A stretch of DNA of 56,661 bases from Acidobacteriota bacterium (GCA_023474345.1 JAMCXS010000005.1:1-56661); one strand, 5' to 3'. Positions 18,421 to 27,517 are shown, counted from the stretch's first letter. Translations and numbers: made by a program. The notes: generated from the letters alone by a model not told the origin.

Positions 18421-18806
18421 TCATCTCTCCAGATTGATCAGTAAATAACCACTGTCGATTGCCTTGTAAAGCGCGTAGGCCAGACATAATCCGAGGGTGG
18501 CAAGCAACGTAAAGAGTTTGCCGGCAAGAAACTGCATCAGGAAGGTCATCGTCAGCAGAAACCAAGGGCGGATTGAACCGCCTCAAAAGCATGATCCGTG
18601 AGGAGCAGCGCCCAGGGCATTCAGGCTGCGCATACGACCTCGCTGCAAAAGCTGCCCAAAAACAGTACCGGCCCGCTGAACACAAAGAACGAAGCCGCAA
18701 CGAACCGGAGAACCAGTACCGGGCACCGCGTACGCAGACGTCTGCCGGCTCATCTCGTTCCTGCAAGAGTAATATCGGGTGAGCGCTTTCCGGGCTCGAC
18801 TTTCCG
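18421..18806 (-). pseudogene. Decayed membrane-protein gene with frameshifts
   Basis: On the minus strand the region can be read as a hydrophobic protein only by changing frames. One frame gives LRFVAASFFVFSGPVLFLGS near 18660-18720, the same frame gives ALLLTDHAFEAV near 18590, and a shifted frame reads RPWFLLTMTFLMQFLAGKLF and on to a C-terminal segment ending GYLLINLER followed by TGA at 18423-18421. The tail is a coherent helix that would be unlikely by chance. In one frame it is separated from the upstream coding by a TGA at about 18583. The original family is not identifiable; a polytopic membrane protein of the surface-glycan kind is a guess from its place after the DPM1-GtrA gene. Confidence 0.4.
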
Positions 18807-18842
18807 ACACGGAATTTCAGGTCGAAAACCGTTGGTGGCGGG

Positions 18843-20945
18843 CTAATGGTACGGAAGGCTTTTCATCAAATCTTGTTGAGCCGGAGAGGGTCTGGGCGGT
18901 GTCCATGGCCGCTCGGGGCCAAAGTATGCCTGTGAGGCGCCGATGCGAAACTGGTTGCCCGGCGCGCCTGGTTTGAACGGAGGAGGGAACAAGACTTCGC
19001 GCAGGAAGGAGCGCTGCTTTTCTAGAGGAACCAAATATTCCGCTCCCCGCCACGGCCCCACGGAGTTCTGAATGAGGCCCACAAGCTGCGCGTGAAGGCT
19101 ATCGAGCGTCGCCTGTTCGTCGGGGGAAGCCGCAAGGTTACTTTGCTCCAGCGGGTCCGTGGTCCAGCGATAGAGTTCCTGGCGGCCGGCCGAGTCGTAA
19201 ATGTATTGCCATTCCGGGGTTGTCAGGCTGATCGTGGCCGGTACTTTGTTCTCCCACAATTCCGGAAAGGCCAGTTCGGAAACAACGGCATCATCACCAG
19301 GCTGAGGCTTAAACCCGGGATGCCAGAATCTCGCCAAACTGCGGCCGCTGAAGGGCGTCTTGCCTCCTCCCGCCAGGTCCAGAACCGTCGCGAAAAGCTC
19401 GCGAATCCCTACCACATGCTGAATCCGCAGACCTCGCGGCACGCCCGGTCCCACGATGATCAGCGGCACATGCAAGACCTCCCGGTAGAGATCGTAACCA
19501 TGGCCGTAATAGCCGTGCTCGCCGAAAGCCTCGCCGTGATCGGAGGTGATGATGACGATCGTATTCTGCCATCCCGGTGACTGGCGGAGAAACTGTGACA
19601 AGCGACCAACATGGTCGTCGAGGTAAGCAAGGCAATTGTCGTATGCCGAGATCTCCGCGGCTTGCTCACTTGGGCTGAGGCGCTGTGGGGTGTTGCTAAG
19701 ATAGGACGCGAGATGCACTCTGCGCAGCAACGAGATCGGAATTTTGCCAAAGCGATGATTGTAAGAACCTGAGGTCAAATAAGGGTCGTGGGCGTCGAAA
19801 TAGTTGATGAAGAGAAAATAAGGACGTTTCGAACGATGCCGAAACCAGTGGAAAATGCTCGCATTCAACTCTTGTGCATTCCGGCGGTCAAACAGATCAT
19901 AACGGCACCAATCCTGATAGAGGGGTTGAATAAGGGCTTCGCCAAGAAACGTCTGGGCCAGGTTGTGGCGAAAGGAATCGCTGCTGTCTTCGTAGGCTTC
20001 AAAGCCCCGTGCGATCCCCCACCCCTTGTCACAGTAACGGAGGTTTGAAGTGAATCCTGCCGTTTCATATCCCCGCGAGCCGAGAATCTCCGCCAGCGTG
20101 TGCGGACCCCGGGGCAAAGGGACGGTCCAATCTGCCCCGTGTTGATGGGGAAGCAGGCCGGTGAAAATCGATGCGTGAGAGGCCAAAGTCCATGAGGTCG
20201 CGGCGATAGCATTCTCAAACAACACGCCCTGTTGCGCGAACCGGTCGAGATGAGGCGTTGTGGGACGCGAATAGCCATAAGCCGAGAGATGATCCGCTCG
20301 CACCGTGTCCAGAGTGATGAGGATGATATTCGGGCTGCCTGCCGGAGGCGGCGTTGCAGCCTCCGCGGTGTTGGCGGAAAAAGAAATCCTTGCGATAAAG
20401 GCTACGATGCCCACCACGGCTACGATGGTTGCTGCCAGCAGCCCCCAGGCTAGCGGTCTGACAAGCGTGCCCGCCCAGCGTTCGAAATATCCGCCCACGC
20501 GGACCCAACCCCTTATAAGGAAGAGCAACGACAAAGCGAACACAAGAGAGAAACAGGCAAAGGGAACAAAGGCGTCTTCATATGGAGAAAATGGCTGGAG
20601 ACCGATCTTTATGTGGAACCAGTGCAGCGTCAGGTACACAAACGTTCCGGCAATGCCGATTTGAACAGCGACCAGCATTTTCTGGTAGCCGGCTCTGCAG
20701 GCAACCCATCCCAACCCGAGGCCAAGAACGCCAAAAAATACCATGTCCAGGAGGGGGGCTAAGAACCAGACAACATACCGAACATCCGGAACGAGTAGCG
20801 CCGCCATATGCGGAGTTTTCCAGAGCAGCGCAGCTTCAAAGAGCCCAATAAGGAACCCGATCAGAGAGCTGAACACAAAAAAGCGCAAGACGGCCCCGGA
20901 GCGATTTCCCTCATATGCCCTGGATTCTGTGATTCGGTTTACCAC
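18843..20945 (-). CDS. Membrane-anchored sulfatase-superfamily enzyme without Cys nucleophile
   Basis: 700 aa from GTG. Residues 20-190 contain about five hydrophobic helices (20-45, 58-84, 90-112, 125-146, 165-188), an N-terminal membrane module. The rest is a sulfatase/alkaline-phosphatase-fold domain with metal motif NIILITLDTVRADHLSAYGY (206-225) and a second metal site SDHGEAFGEHGYYGHGYD. At the position of the Cys/Ser-x-Pro-x-Arg motif of true sulfatases it has SWTLASHASIFTG (251-263), with no Cys and no Arg. Thr/Ser-centred relatives in this fold are phosphoethanolamine transferases and LTA-synthase-like or choline-sulfatase-like enzymes. A formylglycine-dependent mechanism is therefore unlikely. 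Confidence 0.8.
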   Translation of the reverse strand: MVNRITESRAYEGNRSGAVLRFFVFSSLIGFLIGLFEAALLWKTPHMAALLVPDVRYVVWFLAPLLDMVFFGVLGLGLGWVACRAGYQKMLVAVQIGIAGTFVYLTLHWFHIKIGLQPFSPYEDAFVPFACFSLVFALSLLFLIRGWVRVGGYFERWAGTLVRPLAWGLLAATIVAVVGIVAFIARISFSANTAEAATPPPAGSPNIILITLDTVRADHLSAYGYSRPTTPHLDRFAQQGVLFENAIAATSWTLASHASIFTGLLPHQHGADWTVPLPRGPHTLAEILGSRGYETAGFTSNLRYCDKGWGIARGFEAYEDSSDSFRHNLAQTFLGEALIQPLYQDWCRYDLFDRRNAQELNASIFHWFRHRSKRPYFLFINYFDAHDPYLTSGSYNHRFGKIPISLLRRVHLASYLSNTPQRLSPSEQAAEISAYDNCLAYLDDHVGRLSQFLRQSPGWQNTIVIITSDHGEAFGEHGYYGHGYDLYREVLHVPLIIVGPGVPRGLRIQHVVGIRELFATVLDLAGGGKTPFSGRSLARFWHPGFKPQPGDDAVVSELAFPELWENKVPATISLTTPEWQYIYDSAGRQELYRWTTDPLEQSNLAASPDEQATLDSLHAQLVGLIQNSVGPWRGAEYLVPLEKQRSFLREVLFPPPFKPGAPGNQFRIGASQAYFGPERPWTPPRPSPAQQDLMKSLPYH

Positions 20946-21331
20946 GTAGCCCCTATATCCTTTTCAAGCTCCCCTATCATAAGGCGGCGGTGTCGCTTAG
21001 GACGTGTTTGGCACAAATGGTTTTCGGATAGCCGTCGTCCTTTGCCCCTATGCTTCAAAACTCGTGCATGTCGCACCGTCAACGCCTGTTCTTCACTGTC
21101 GTGTGTTTATGGCCTCAAGGAATCATCCACTTCAGCCAATAAACTTGCCCAAGCGCCAAGTTACATAAACCAAGCGCTGGCAGAATGCCATACCAAAGCG
21201 TTGAACGAATCGCTTCGCCTTCGCACAATGCCAGGCCCGCGGTTGTAACCCCTACAGCGATGTCCCGGGGGAGAAATCATTTTCCTGGCCGGCGCATCAG
21301 TGTAAGCCCACCGCGGCCCTTTCGAGAAAGT
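20946..21331. other. Intergenic gap of about 390 bp
   Basis: This lies between two minus-strand genes. Overlapping plus-strand frames look like shadow frames with no motif. No hairpin followed by a T tract was found and no RNA gene is visible. Confidence 0.35.
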
Positions 21332-22924
21332 TCACTGCACGCGGCGCGGCCGTCCCGCCCAATATTTTCCCCTCAGCACCTTTTTCAGGATTTTGCCTGT
21401 CCCACCTTTGGGCAAGCTTTCGACAAATTCCACCGATTTCGGGACCTTGTAGCCGGCCAAGTGTTTTCGGCAGTGCTCCAAAATTTCTTCTTTGGTGATT
21501 TTGTGGCCCGTTCTCAGAGTAATGAGGGCTTTTGGAACTTCCCCCCATTTGTCGTCCGGCACGGCGATCACCGCACATTCGAACACGGCGTCGTGCGCGT
21601 AAAGGACGCGTTCGATCTCCGCTGAAGCGATATTCTCTCCGCCGCTCAAAATCATGTCCTTAGCGCGGTCGACAATCAGGATATAACCTTCTTCGTCGAT
21701 GGTGGCGAGGTCGCCGGTGTGAAACCAGTCATCGCGGATAGCCTCGGCGGTGGCCTCAGGTTGTTTCCAGTAGCCGGCCATCACCACATCGCTGCGGATG
21801 ATTACTTCACCGATTTCCTCCGCGTTCGGCTTCACGTCCCTGCCATAAACATCCACCACGCGGATTTCCGTTCCCCCCAGGGCAAATCCCGCCGTGGCCT
21901 TGCGCCACAGTTGTTCCTCCTTGGGGCTCCCGGCAAGGTGGTCCTTGATGTGGGCGTGGGAAACGACGGGCGAAGTTTCCGTCAAACCGTACCCGCCAAT
22001 CGCCTCGCACTGGGGCATTTTCTCTTCGACCTCGCGAATCAAGGCAATGCTCCCCGGCGCTCCACCGACAAGCATCGTTTTCACACTGGAGAGGTCATAC
22101 TTGGCAAAATCCGGATGGTTGATAAGCGCGCGAACCATCGTGGGGACCATCTGAAGCACGGAGACTCGTTCCGTTTGGATGAGCTTGAGCGCCTCCAGCG
22201 GATCAAACTTCTTCAAGATGACATGGCGCCCCCCCCGCAGCGTCAGGACATGCGGAGATCCCCAGCTATTGACGTGAAACAACGGAACCGTATAAAGGCC
22301 GACGTCGTGGTCGCTGCCGTTTTCCGATTGCGCTCGATGGAAAGCATGCAGATAGAGGTTCCGATGCGTCAGCATGACTCCCTTGGGATAAGCTGTGGTT
22401 CCACTGGTATAAAAAAGCTCGGCAATCGAGTTTTCATCGATGCCGCGGTAGTCGATCTCGCGGGGTTCGGCCTCGGCCAGCATTTCATCATAAAGCTTCG
22501 AATAGGCCCAAGTGGGCCTGGTCCCGCGCAGCGCAATCAGGTATTCGACCGAATGGAGACCTGAGCGCAAGGCTTCGACCAGCGGAATGAATTCCGGATC
22601 GAAAAAGAGCAGACGCGGCGTGGCGTCGTTCAGGATGTAAGCCAGCTCTTCTGGAGCCAGCCGGATGTTAAGCGGCAGGAGGATGGCTCCGATTTGAGGA
22701 ACGCCGAAATAGCCTTCGAGCAACCGGTGGCAGTTGAAGCTTAGATAAGCCACCCGATCCCCTTTTTGCAGGCCTAGTTTTCGCAAGGCGTCGGAAAGCC
22801 GGTCGCAGCGTTCGCCGAATTCCTGGTAAGTAAGACGAAGCTGATCGCAGACCACACCCTCCTTGCGGCCGAACATACGGGCCGCATGACGCTTGAAGCG
22901 GATTGGAGTAAGGGGAAGATTCAT
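21332..22924 (-). CDS. AMP-forming acyl-CoA synthetase (long-chain fatty acid-CoA ligase type)
   Basis: 530 aa from ATG at 22924 (MNLPLTPIRF), with GAGGAACGC upstream; a frame of 12 more codons lacks a ribosome site. The ANL-superfamily motifs are present: P-loop YTSGTTAYPKGV (near 173-184), the A5 region GGYGLTETSPVV (near 315), the A7 aspartate in TGDLATIDEEG, A8 linker and A10 lysine in LPKGGTGKILKKVLRG near the C-terminus. The reaction is carboxylate + ATP + CoA to acyl-CoA + AMP + PPi in the cytoplasm. Length and motif set fit medium/long-chain substrates. It may be the last gene of the sugar-carrier cluster, though 183 bp separate it from the MFS gene and it may be independent. Confidence 0.9.
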   Translation of the reverse strand: MNLPLTPIRFKRHAARMFGRKEGVVCDQLRLTYQEFGERCDRLSDALRKLGLQKGDRVAYLSFNCHRLLEGYFGVPQIGAILLPLNIRLAPEELAYILNDATPRLLFFDPEFIPLVEALRSGLHSVEYLIALRGTRPTWAYSKLYDEMLAEAEPREIDYRGIDENSIAELFYTSGTTAYPKGVMLTHRNLYLHAFHRAQSENGSDHDVGLYTVPLFHVNSWGSPHVLTLRGGRHVILKKFDPLEALKLIQTERVSVLQMVPTMVRALINHPDFAKYDLSSVKTMLVGGAPGSIALIREVEEKMPQCEAIGGYGLTETSPVVSHAHIKDHLAGSPKEEQLWRKATAGFALGGTEIRVVDVYGRDVKPNAEEIGEVIIRSDVVMAGYWKQPEATAEAIRDDWFHTGDLATIDEEGYILIVDRAKDMILSGGENIASAEIERVLYAHDAVFECAVIAVPDDKWGEVPKALITLRTGHKITKEEILEHCRKHLAGYKVPKSVEFVESLPKGGTGKILKKVLRGKYWAGRPRRVQ

Positions 22925-23107
22925 GCGTTCCTCGCCAACTTCATACCTTAGCAGATGCATTCCTTAGAAGCACGAGGCGCGGTGACGTGAATTGCAATCC
23001 TCTTTCTCTTTTCGGCTGGGTCTATTGTAGCGCCGCTCCAGACGACGAATGTCACTCTATTTGCAGTCATCATCAGTAGGAGATCCGGACCCTCCGAATA
23101 GGCCCGC

Positions 23108-24397
23108 TTATCTCGCTTCCAAGACTTCATCCGGGGCCGGGGGCTCCAGTTTGCCGACAATGAACCAGAAGGCCAACTGGCCGCTAATAAGCAGAGCCGG
23201 CGCCAGAATAAAGGCCGATAGAAAAGAGCCGGTCCATTCAATCAGGAAACCCGTTATCAGGGGAGCTGCAATTCCGCCAATGTTGCCAGCCATGTTTTGG
23301 AACCCGGTCCAGACGCCAACCTCGTCCGGAGGAGCGCAGGATTGCAGCATGACCAGCAAATTCGCGGAAGCAAGTCCCACCAGCCCCGCGCATACAATCA
23401 GAATCACCGCCGTTCCCGCCGTGCGGGCCATCGCCGCCGGGATTATCAGCAGCCCGAACATGAACGCGAAGCTGATGATTCCCTTTCGGGTGCGAGTTTC
23501 GTCCCACCCGCGGCGCACCAGCCGGTCGGAAATCCAGCCGCCCACGGGCTCGCTGAGGCCGAAGACCGCGTAGGGAATAGCCGCGTAAATTCCCGCCTTC
23601 ATAATGCTCAAGTGCCGGGCTTCATACAGGTAGTCAGGCAGCCAGGTCAGCATCAGATACCAGAAATAGTCAAAGCAGAAAAAGCCCAGGCAAATGCCCA
23701 ACAAGTTGCGGTTAAAGTGGGCAATCCTCATGCGCCTTCGGGTCTGCGGCAAAGGCGGCTTCTCGCTTCTCTTCGCCACCTTCTGCGGAAACACCGCAAA
23801 CCAGGGAATCAGCCAAAGGAACGCAGTCAATCCAACAAATACAAACGTGTCCCTCCATCCAAAGTGAACCAGCAGCCACGGAATAATGATTCCTTCGAAA
23901 ACAAGACCCGTCCGGGTGCCAAAGTCGAAGAGTCCGCTGGGCAATCCCCGCTCCGACGGACCAAAAAGCCTGCTCACGATTCGAAGTCCGCCTGGAAGGT
24001 AAATGGATTCGCCCGTCCCCAGCAGGATGCGGAGCAGGATCAGAACGCCGAGGGTCCCCGCCAGTCCCGTGAGCCCTTGGGCCAACGACCAGAGAGCAAA
24101 TGCTCCCGCGTAAACCCACAGAAGGTTCAAACGGTCAACGATCAACCCGATTGGCACCTGCATCGCCGTGTAGGACCAGAAAAATGCGGAAAGCAGCAGG
24201 CCCTTGGTTTCCGGGCCAAGATGCAGGTCAAGGGAGATTAGCGGCAACGCAAAAGAAATCGTGGCGCGGTCAAGATAATTGATCAGCGAAGCAGCAAAGA
24301 GCAGCCACACCACGGCCCAACGCCGGGCGTTGGTAACGCCGGCGGGCCCTGTCCCAATCAATTCAAAGTTCGTTCGAGTTACACCGGAAGAGTCCAC
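23108..24397 (-). CDS. MFS transporter of the anion:cation symporter (ACS) family
   Basis: 429 aa from GTG at 24397, chosen because AGAGGAGG lies upstream; the longer frame from 24442 has no such signal. The fold shows twelve predicted helices. Family signatures are YLDRATISFALPLIS in helix 1, QVPIGLIVDRLN after helix 2, and IGGIAAPLITGFLIEWTG in the second half. ACS-family members (ExuT, GudP, DgoT) carry hexuronates, sugar acids or related anions with protons. The gene is 103 bp downstream of a small membrane protein and the same strand as the AraD/isomerase pair, so it probably supplies their substrate. The actual substrate cannot be read from sequence. Confidence 0.85.
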   Translation of the reverse strand: MDSSGVTRTNFELIGTGPAGVTNARRWAVVWLLFAASLINYLDRATISFALPLISLDLHLGPETKGLLLSAFFWSYTAMQVPIGLIVDRLNLLWVYAGAFALWSLAQGLTGLAGTLGVLILLRILLGTGESIYLPGGLRIVSRLFGPSERGLPSGLFDFGTRTGLVFEGIIIPWLLVHFGWRDTFVFVGLTAFLWLIPWFAVFPQKVAKRSEKPPLPQTRRRMRIAHFNRNLLGICLGFFCFDYFWYLMLTWLPDYLYEARHLSIMKAGIYAAIPYAVFGLSEPVGGWISDRLVRRGWDETRTRKGIISFAFMFGLLIIPAAMARTAGTAVILIVCAGLVGLASANLLVMLQSCAPPDEVGVWTGFQNMAGNIGGIAAPLITGFLIEWTGSFLSAFILAPALLISGQLAFWFIVGKLEPPAPDEVLEAR

Positions 24398-24500
24398 TTG
24401 CCTTACCTCCTCTTTGGAAAAGGCTTCGGCAGAATATCGCAATTTGCGGCAAGCTCAAAGGAAAGATTTGATGGTGAGAAAAGAAGAGGAGGGAGCGCGC

Positions 24501-24674
24501 TCAGGCAAAAGGATACATGATCCATGCCAGAGCCAGCGCGATTCCCACAAAGGCGACAAATACTTTGGCCCCGTAAATCAGTTGATCGCGCAGATTCTCC
24601 TTGCTGAGGACCGCGAAGACCACAGAAACAAAGAAGGAGAATAGCACCATGGCCGTGAACTGAGAAATAACCAT
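24501..24674 (-). CDS. 57-aa membrane protein
   Basis: ATG at 24674 is preceded by AAGAGGTAACGA, giving a clear ribosome site. The protein begins MVISQFTAMVLFSFFVSVVF, continues with a short polar loop SKENLRDQ, and ends with a second hydrophobic stretch to WIMYPFA and a stop at 24503-24501. Two membrane helices separated by a short basic/acidic loop fit a small integral membrane protein. It is too short for many gene callers. It sits 71 bp downstream of the DUF6677-like gene and 103 bp upstream of the MFS gene on the same strand, and small helpers next to carriers are common. Function unknown. Confidence 0.7.
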   Translation of the reverse strand: MVISQFTAMVLFSFFVSVVFAVLSKENLRDQLIYGAKVFVAFVGIALALAWIMYPFA

Positions 24675-24745
24675 TCGTTACCTCTTATGGCAGGCCAAGT
24701 AGGCCTCGCGGAGCGCGAAAAAAGGCCTCCGCCATTCGTTGTTTT

Positions 24746-25186
24746 CTAAGGCTTCCTGCCCAGCGCAATATCGTAAGCGTCCAGCACGGTCAACACGTTC
24801 AGCATGCCTGCGGAAATCAAATACGCCGTCCCGTAGTCGGAGCAAACAAAATAAGTGTCACCGCCCCCGTAACCGAAAAAGGTGGCGGCCCGCATAGGTA
24901 TCCCTACCGCGAGTTCAGCAAAGTAGCCAAGTGTGTGAAGATAGGAGCCCGATCCCAGGTAAAAGTACTGCCCCTGCATGGCAATCCCCACCACGAACAT
25001 GCCGACGATGGAAGCAAATAGAATGACGGCGCGCCACTTGCGGCCCAGCAGCAGATGACCCAATCCCGGGACCAGCCATGCCGCCAGGCACAAACCGAAC
25101 AAATTACCGGCGGAGGGCTGTGGGCGGGCTGAAGCGGCAGCCTCCTTCACCTTTTTCTCATTTTCTTCCGCTACTCTTTTGCTCAT
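24746..25186 (-). CDS. DUF6677-like membrane protein
   Basis: 146 aa. The N-terminus is charged (MSKRVAEENEKKVKEAA), followed by several hydrophobic segments: a helix with AAWLVPGLGHLLLGRKWRA (the GLGHLLLGR turn is a strong recurrent motif), a second at VILFASIVGMFVVGIAM, and a third near GTAYLISAGMLNVLTVLDAY. The layout and motif match the DUF6677 family as I know it, which is frequent in Acidobacteriota. The biochemical role is not known. It lies 184 bp downstream of the isomerase gene and before the 57-aa protein and the MFS carrier, on one strand. Confidence 0.65.
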   Translation of the reverse strand: MSKRVAEENEKKVKEAAASARPQPSAGNLFGLCLAAWLVPGLGHLLLGRKWRAVILFASIVGMFVVGIAMQGQYFYLGSGSYLHTLGYFAELAVGIPMRAATFFGYGGGDTYFVCSDYGTAYLISAGMLNVLTVLDAYDIALGRKP

Positions 25187-25370
25187 AGGCAGGGTTCAGA
25201 AAATCCTGACGGGCACTGACCGTAAGCTGCGCGCAGCCTCCATGCACCAATTTTAAACATACCACACAGGCCAAACCCGCAGCAATAAACCGTACGTCGC
25301 GCCCCGGGCGGTATCCTGGAGCGATTCCAGGCTGTAACCCGTTCAGGTAATCCTCACGCCTTGATTTCCC

Positions 25371-26789
25371 TCATGCCGCGTTTGTCCCGTGATGGTAGAC
25401 GTCCCATCGTTTGTAATTTCCCAGCGCTTCGGCGATGGCGGCCCCATAGCGGCTGCGATTCACGGCCACGTGGTGCTCGTAACCATTCTTGCAGACGTAT
25501 TGCAGCAGTTTCTGCAGGTCCGGCACTTTCAGCACGCCATATCCGCCAAAGCTTGCCGGCCGGTCGTCCGTGGTTTCGCCCTCGCCGACGTAAGCGCGAA
25601 TCCCGCCCTTCAGGTCGTCCGTCGATACGCGGCAGAAGGTGACAGGCCCGCTCTTCAGCTTGCCCACCACGGTTCCATAGGTATTCTCTTTCCCCACGGA
25701 ACCGGCGATGATTTCCTGGAAGTCCATCCGGAAATCTTCAAAAAAGTGTTTTGGTAGATTGGAGCAATGGAATATGACGCATTTATCGGGGTCATCGCCG
25801 TAATTGTTGTTCCAGTCCACTATTGCGCTGGGCGTCCCGGAGGCGAGCTGCAGGACATACATGCCGATCATCCCGGCCATGTCTGTTTCGCAGGCGCTGG
25901 GCAGCAGGTTATTGGATAGCATGCTCATCAGCGTGCAGGGGACGACGCCAAAAAACTCTTCCATTGACGTCCAGCACTGCACGGACGTTCCGGCCAGCTC
26001 ATTCGCCGCCATCCACTCATCAACGACCACCCCAAACTTCGCCATTTTCAGAAGCGCGGCGGAAGGAATTCCGCCGGTCGAAACGTATTCTCCGATGCTG
26101 GCAAGCTTTTCCTTGACCTTGGCGTCGCCATCCTTCAGGCGTTCGATGCGCCCGAACACTTCGGACAGGTCCAGGGTTTCCACCGTAATTCCGGCGTGTT
26201 CCAGCAGCTTTTCGCTGAAGCGCACGGTATTAAAAGCTGCCGGACGCGCTCCCAGCACGCCCACCCGCAGGCTTTTCAATCCCTTGACAATCCGGCAAGT
26301 AGCCGCGAATGACCCGAGATCTTTCTTGAATTCTTCCGACGCTGGAGAGGTGGTGTGGAGGCTTGTCAGCGTAAACCGAATCCCGTATTGCCACAGGTTG
26401 TTGCAAACCGAAATCTTGCCGCAAAAGCTGTCCCGCCGTCCGCCCATCAGCATTTTGTTGGGCTCGTCCGGAAACGCTTGCACCAGCACCGGGACATCCA
26501 ACCCGCTCATTCGTAACGTATTGGCGACGCCCCGCTCGTCCCCGAAGTTGGGCAGCGCCACCAGCACGCCGTCAATCTCATCCGCGTGCTGCTTGAACAG
26601 ATCCGCGCACTTCCGTGCTTCCTGGAGGGTTTCCACCGCGCCGTGCTTGGTTTCGTGCGGAGTCAGGCAGATTGTCCTGTAGCCTTCGGCCTCCAAGGTC
26701 CGCAGAATCTCTTCCCGCCCATCACGCGCCAGGGCGTCCGGAAAGAATCCCCGATTGCCGACGATCACTCCAAAAGTTGTTGCACTCAT
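25371..26789 (-). CDS. L-fucose/L-arabinose isomerase-family protein
   Basis: 472 aa from ATG at 26789, preceded by GAGGAGG; the longer frame to 26900 lacks a ribosome site and overlaps the upstream gene. Motifs such as GVIVGNRGFFPDALARDGRE, VLVALPNFGDERGVANTL and SCEVSTFYGLVPCT-like segments of the FucI/AraA fold are seen (WTSMEEFFGVVPCTLMSMLS near residue 300). The catalytic Glu/Asp cannot be fixed with certainty without alignment. The enzyme would interconvert an aldose and a ketose, probably an L-arabinose- or fucose-like sugar, since the gene starts 5 bp after an AraD-like gene. No ribulokinase or fuculokinase is encoded nearby, which is a gap in the pathway. Confidence 0.78.
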   Translation of the reverse strand: MSATTFGVIVGNRGFFPDALARDGREEILRTLEAEGYRTICLTPHETKHGAVETLQEARKCADLFKQHADEIDGVLVALPNFGDERGVANTLRMSGLDVPVLVQAFPDEPNKMLMGGRRDSFCGKISVCNNLWQYGIRFTLTSLHTTSPASEEFKKDLGSFAATCRIVKGLKSLRVGVLGARPAAFNTVRFSEKLLEHAGITVETLDLSEVFGRIERLKDGDAKVKEKLASIGEYVSTGGIPSAALLKMAKFGVVVDEWMAANELAGTSVQCWTSMEEFFGVVPCTLMSMLSNNLLPSACETDMAGMIGMYVLQLASGTPSAIVDWNNNYGDDPDKCVIFHCSNLPKHFFEDFRMDFQEIIAGSVGKENTYGTVVGKLKSGPVTFCRVSTDDLKGGIRAYVGEGETTDDRPASFGGYGVLKVPDLQKLLQYVCKNGYEHHVAVNRSRYGAAIAEALGNYKRWDVYHHGTNAA

Positions 26790-26794
26790 TTGGC

Positions 26795-27451
26795 CTACCT
26801 CCTCGTTTGACCGTACGTTGTATGATAACGCTCGTACCACTTCCGAACCTCTTTCGCGGGCAGCGGCCTGGGTTTGCCCAGCAGCAGTGCGAGGTGGCAC
26901 GTCTTGGCCACGTCTTCCAGCATCACAGCGGCTTTCAGCGCCGCGCGAGGCGTTGCTCCAAACGTGAAGACGCCATGCTGGGCCAGCAGCACCGCCGGCG
27001 CATTGCCCATATACTTCAGGATTCCTTCGCCCATGTGGTCACCCTGATTGTCAGCGTAGGGCACGCAAGGAATCTCAGCGCCGAATTCGTCGGCAATCGC
27101 CGTCAGGTAAACAGGAATCGGCCGATTGAGCAGGGCGAAACTCGTGGCGTAATTCGAATGTGTGTGGATAACACCGCCAATATCCGGGCGATGCTTGTAG
27201 ATGTAAAGGTGGTGGGGCAAATCCACCGAGGGCTGCCATCGGCCGCTGACTTTCCGCCCCTCCAGGTCAGTCACCACCATGTCTTCGGAACGAAGTTTGT
27301 CGTAGTCCATACCGCTCGGTTTAATGACCACCAGGCCACGCCGGCGGTCAACCCCGCTCGCGTTGCCGCTGTGCATCGTCACCAGGCCGGCACGGTAAAT
27401 TGCCAGGTTAGCTTCCCACACCTCCCGGCGAAGTTGTTCAGGGATCTTCAT
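26795..27451 (-). CDS. AraD-like class II aldolase/L-ribulose-5-phosphate 4-epimerase family protein
   Basis: 218 aa. Motifs are NASGVD (29-34), VIKPSGMDYDKL (42-53), the zinc-binding HTHSNYA near 95-101, and the C-terminal YERYHTTYGQ. The Tyr-His-x-x-Tyr-Gly-Gln ending is characteristic of L-ribulose-5-phosphate 4-epimerases rather than L-fuculose-phosphate aldolases. The predicted reaction is L-ribulose-5-phosphate to D-xylulose-5-phosphate. The Shine-Dalgarno AAGGAG abuts the ATG with no spacer, which is odd. A perfect -10 hexamer TATAAT lies about 60 bp upstream (27517-27512). The gene is first in the minus-strand run and is followed 5 bp later by the isomerase gene. Confidence 0.82.
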   Translation of the reverse strand: MKIPEQLRREVWEANLAIYRAGLVTMHSGNASGVDRRRGLVVIKPSGMDYDKLRSEDMVVTDLEGRKVSGRWQPSVDLPHHLYIYKHRPDIGGVIHTHSNYATSFALLNRPIPVYLTAIADEFGAEIPCVPYADNQGDHMGEGILKYMGNAPAVLLAQHGVFTFGATPRAALKAAVMLEDVAKTCHLALLLGKPRPLPAKEVRKWYERYHTTYGQTRR

Positions 27452-27511
27452 CTCCTTAGGTTCCTCGCAAGCGCAGCACGGTACCGCGCAACTTCAAACG
27501 CGCGGTTCTTA

Positions 27512-27517
27512 ATTATA
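27512..27517 (-). promoter_or_regulatory. Candidate -10 box of the AraD-isomerase operon
   Basis: TATAAT on the minus strand, about 60 bp upstream of the AraD start. I could not find a good -35 at 17 bp, so an activator or extended promoter may be needed. Confidence 0.35.
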
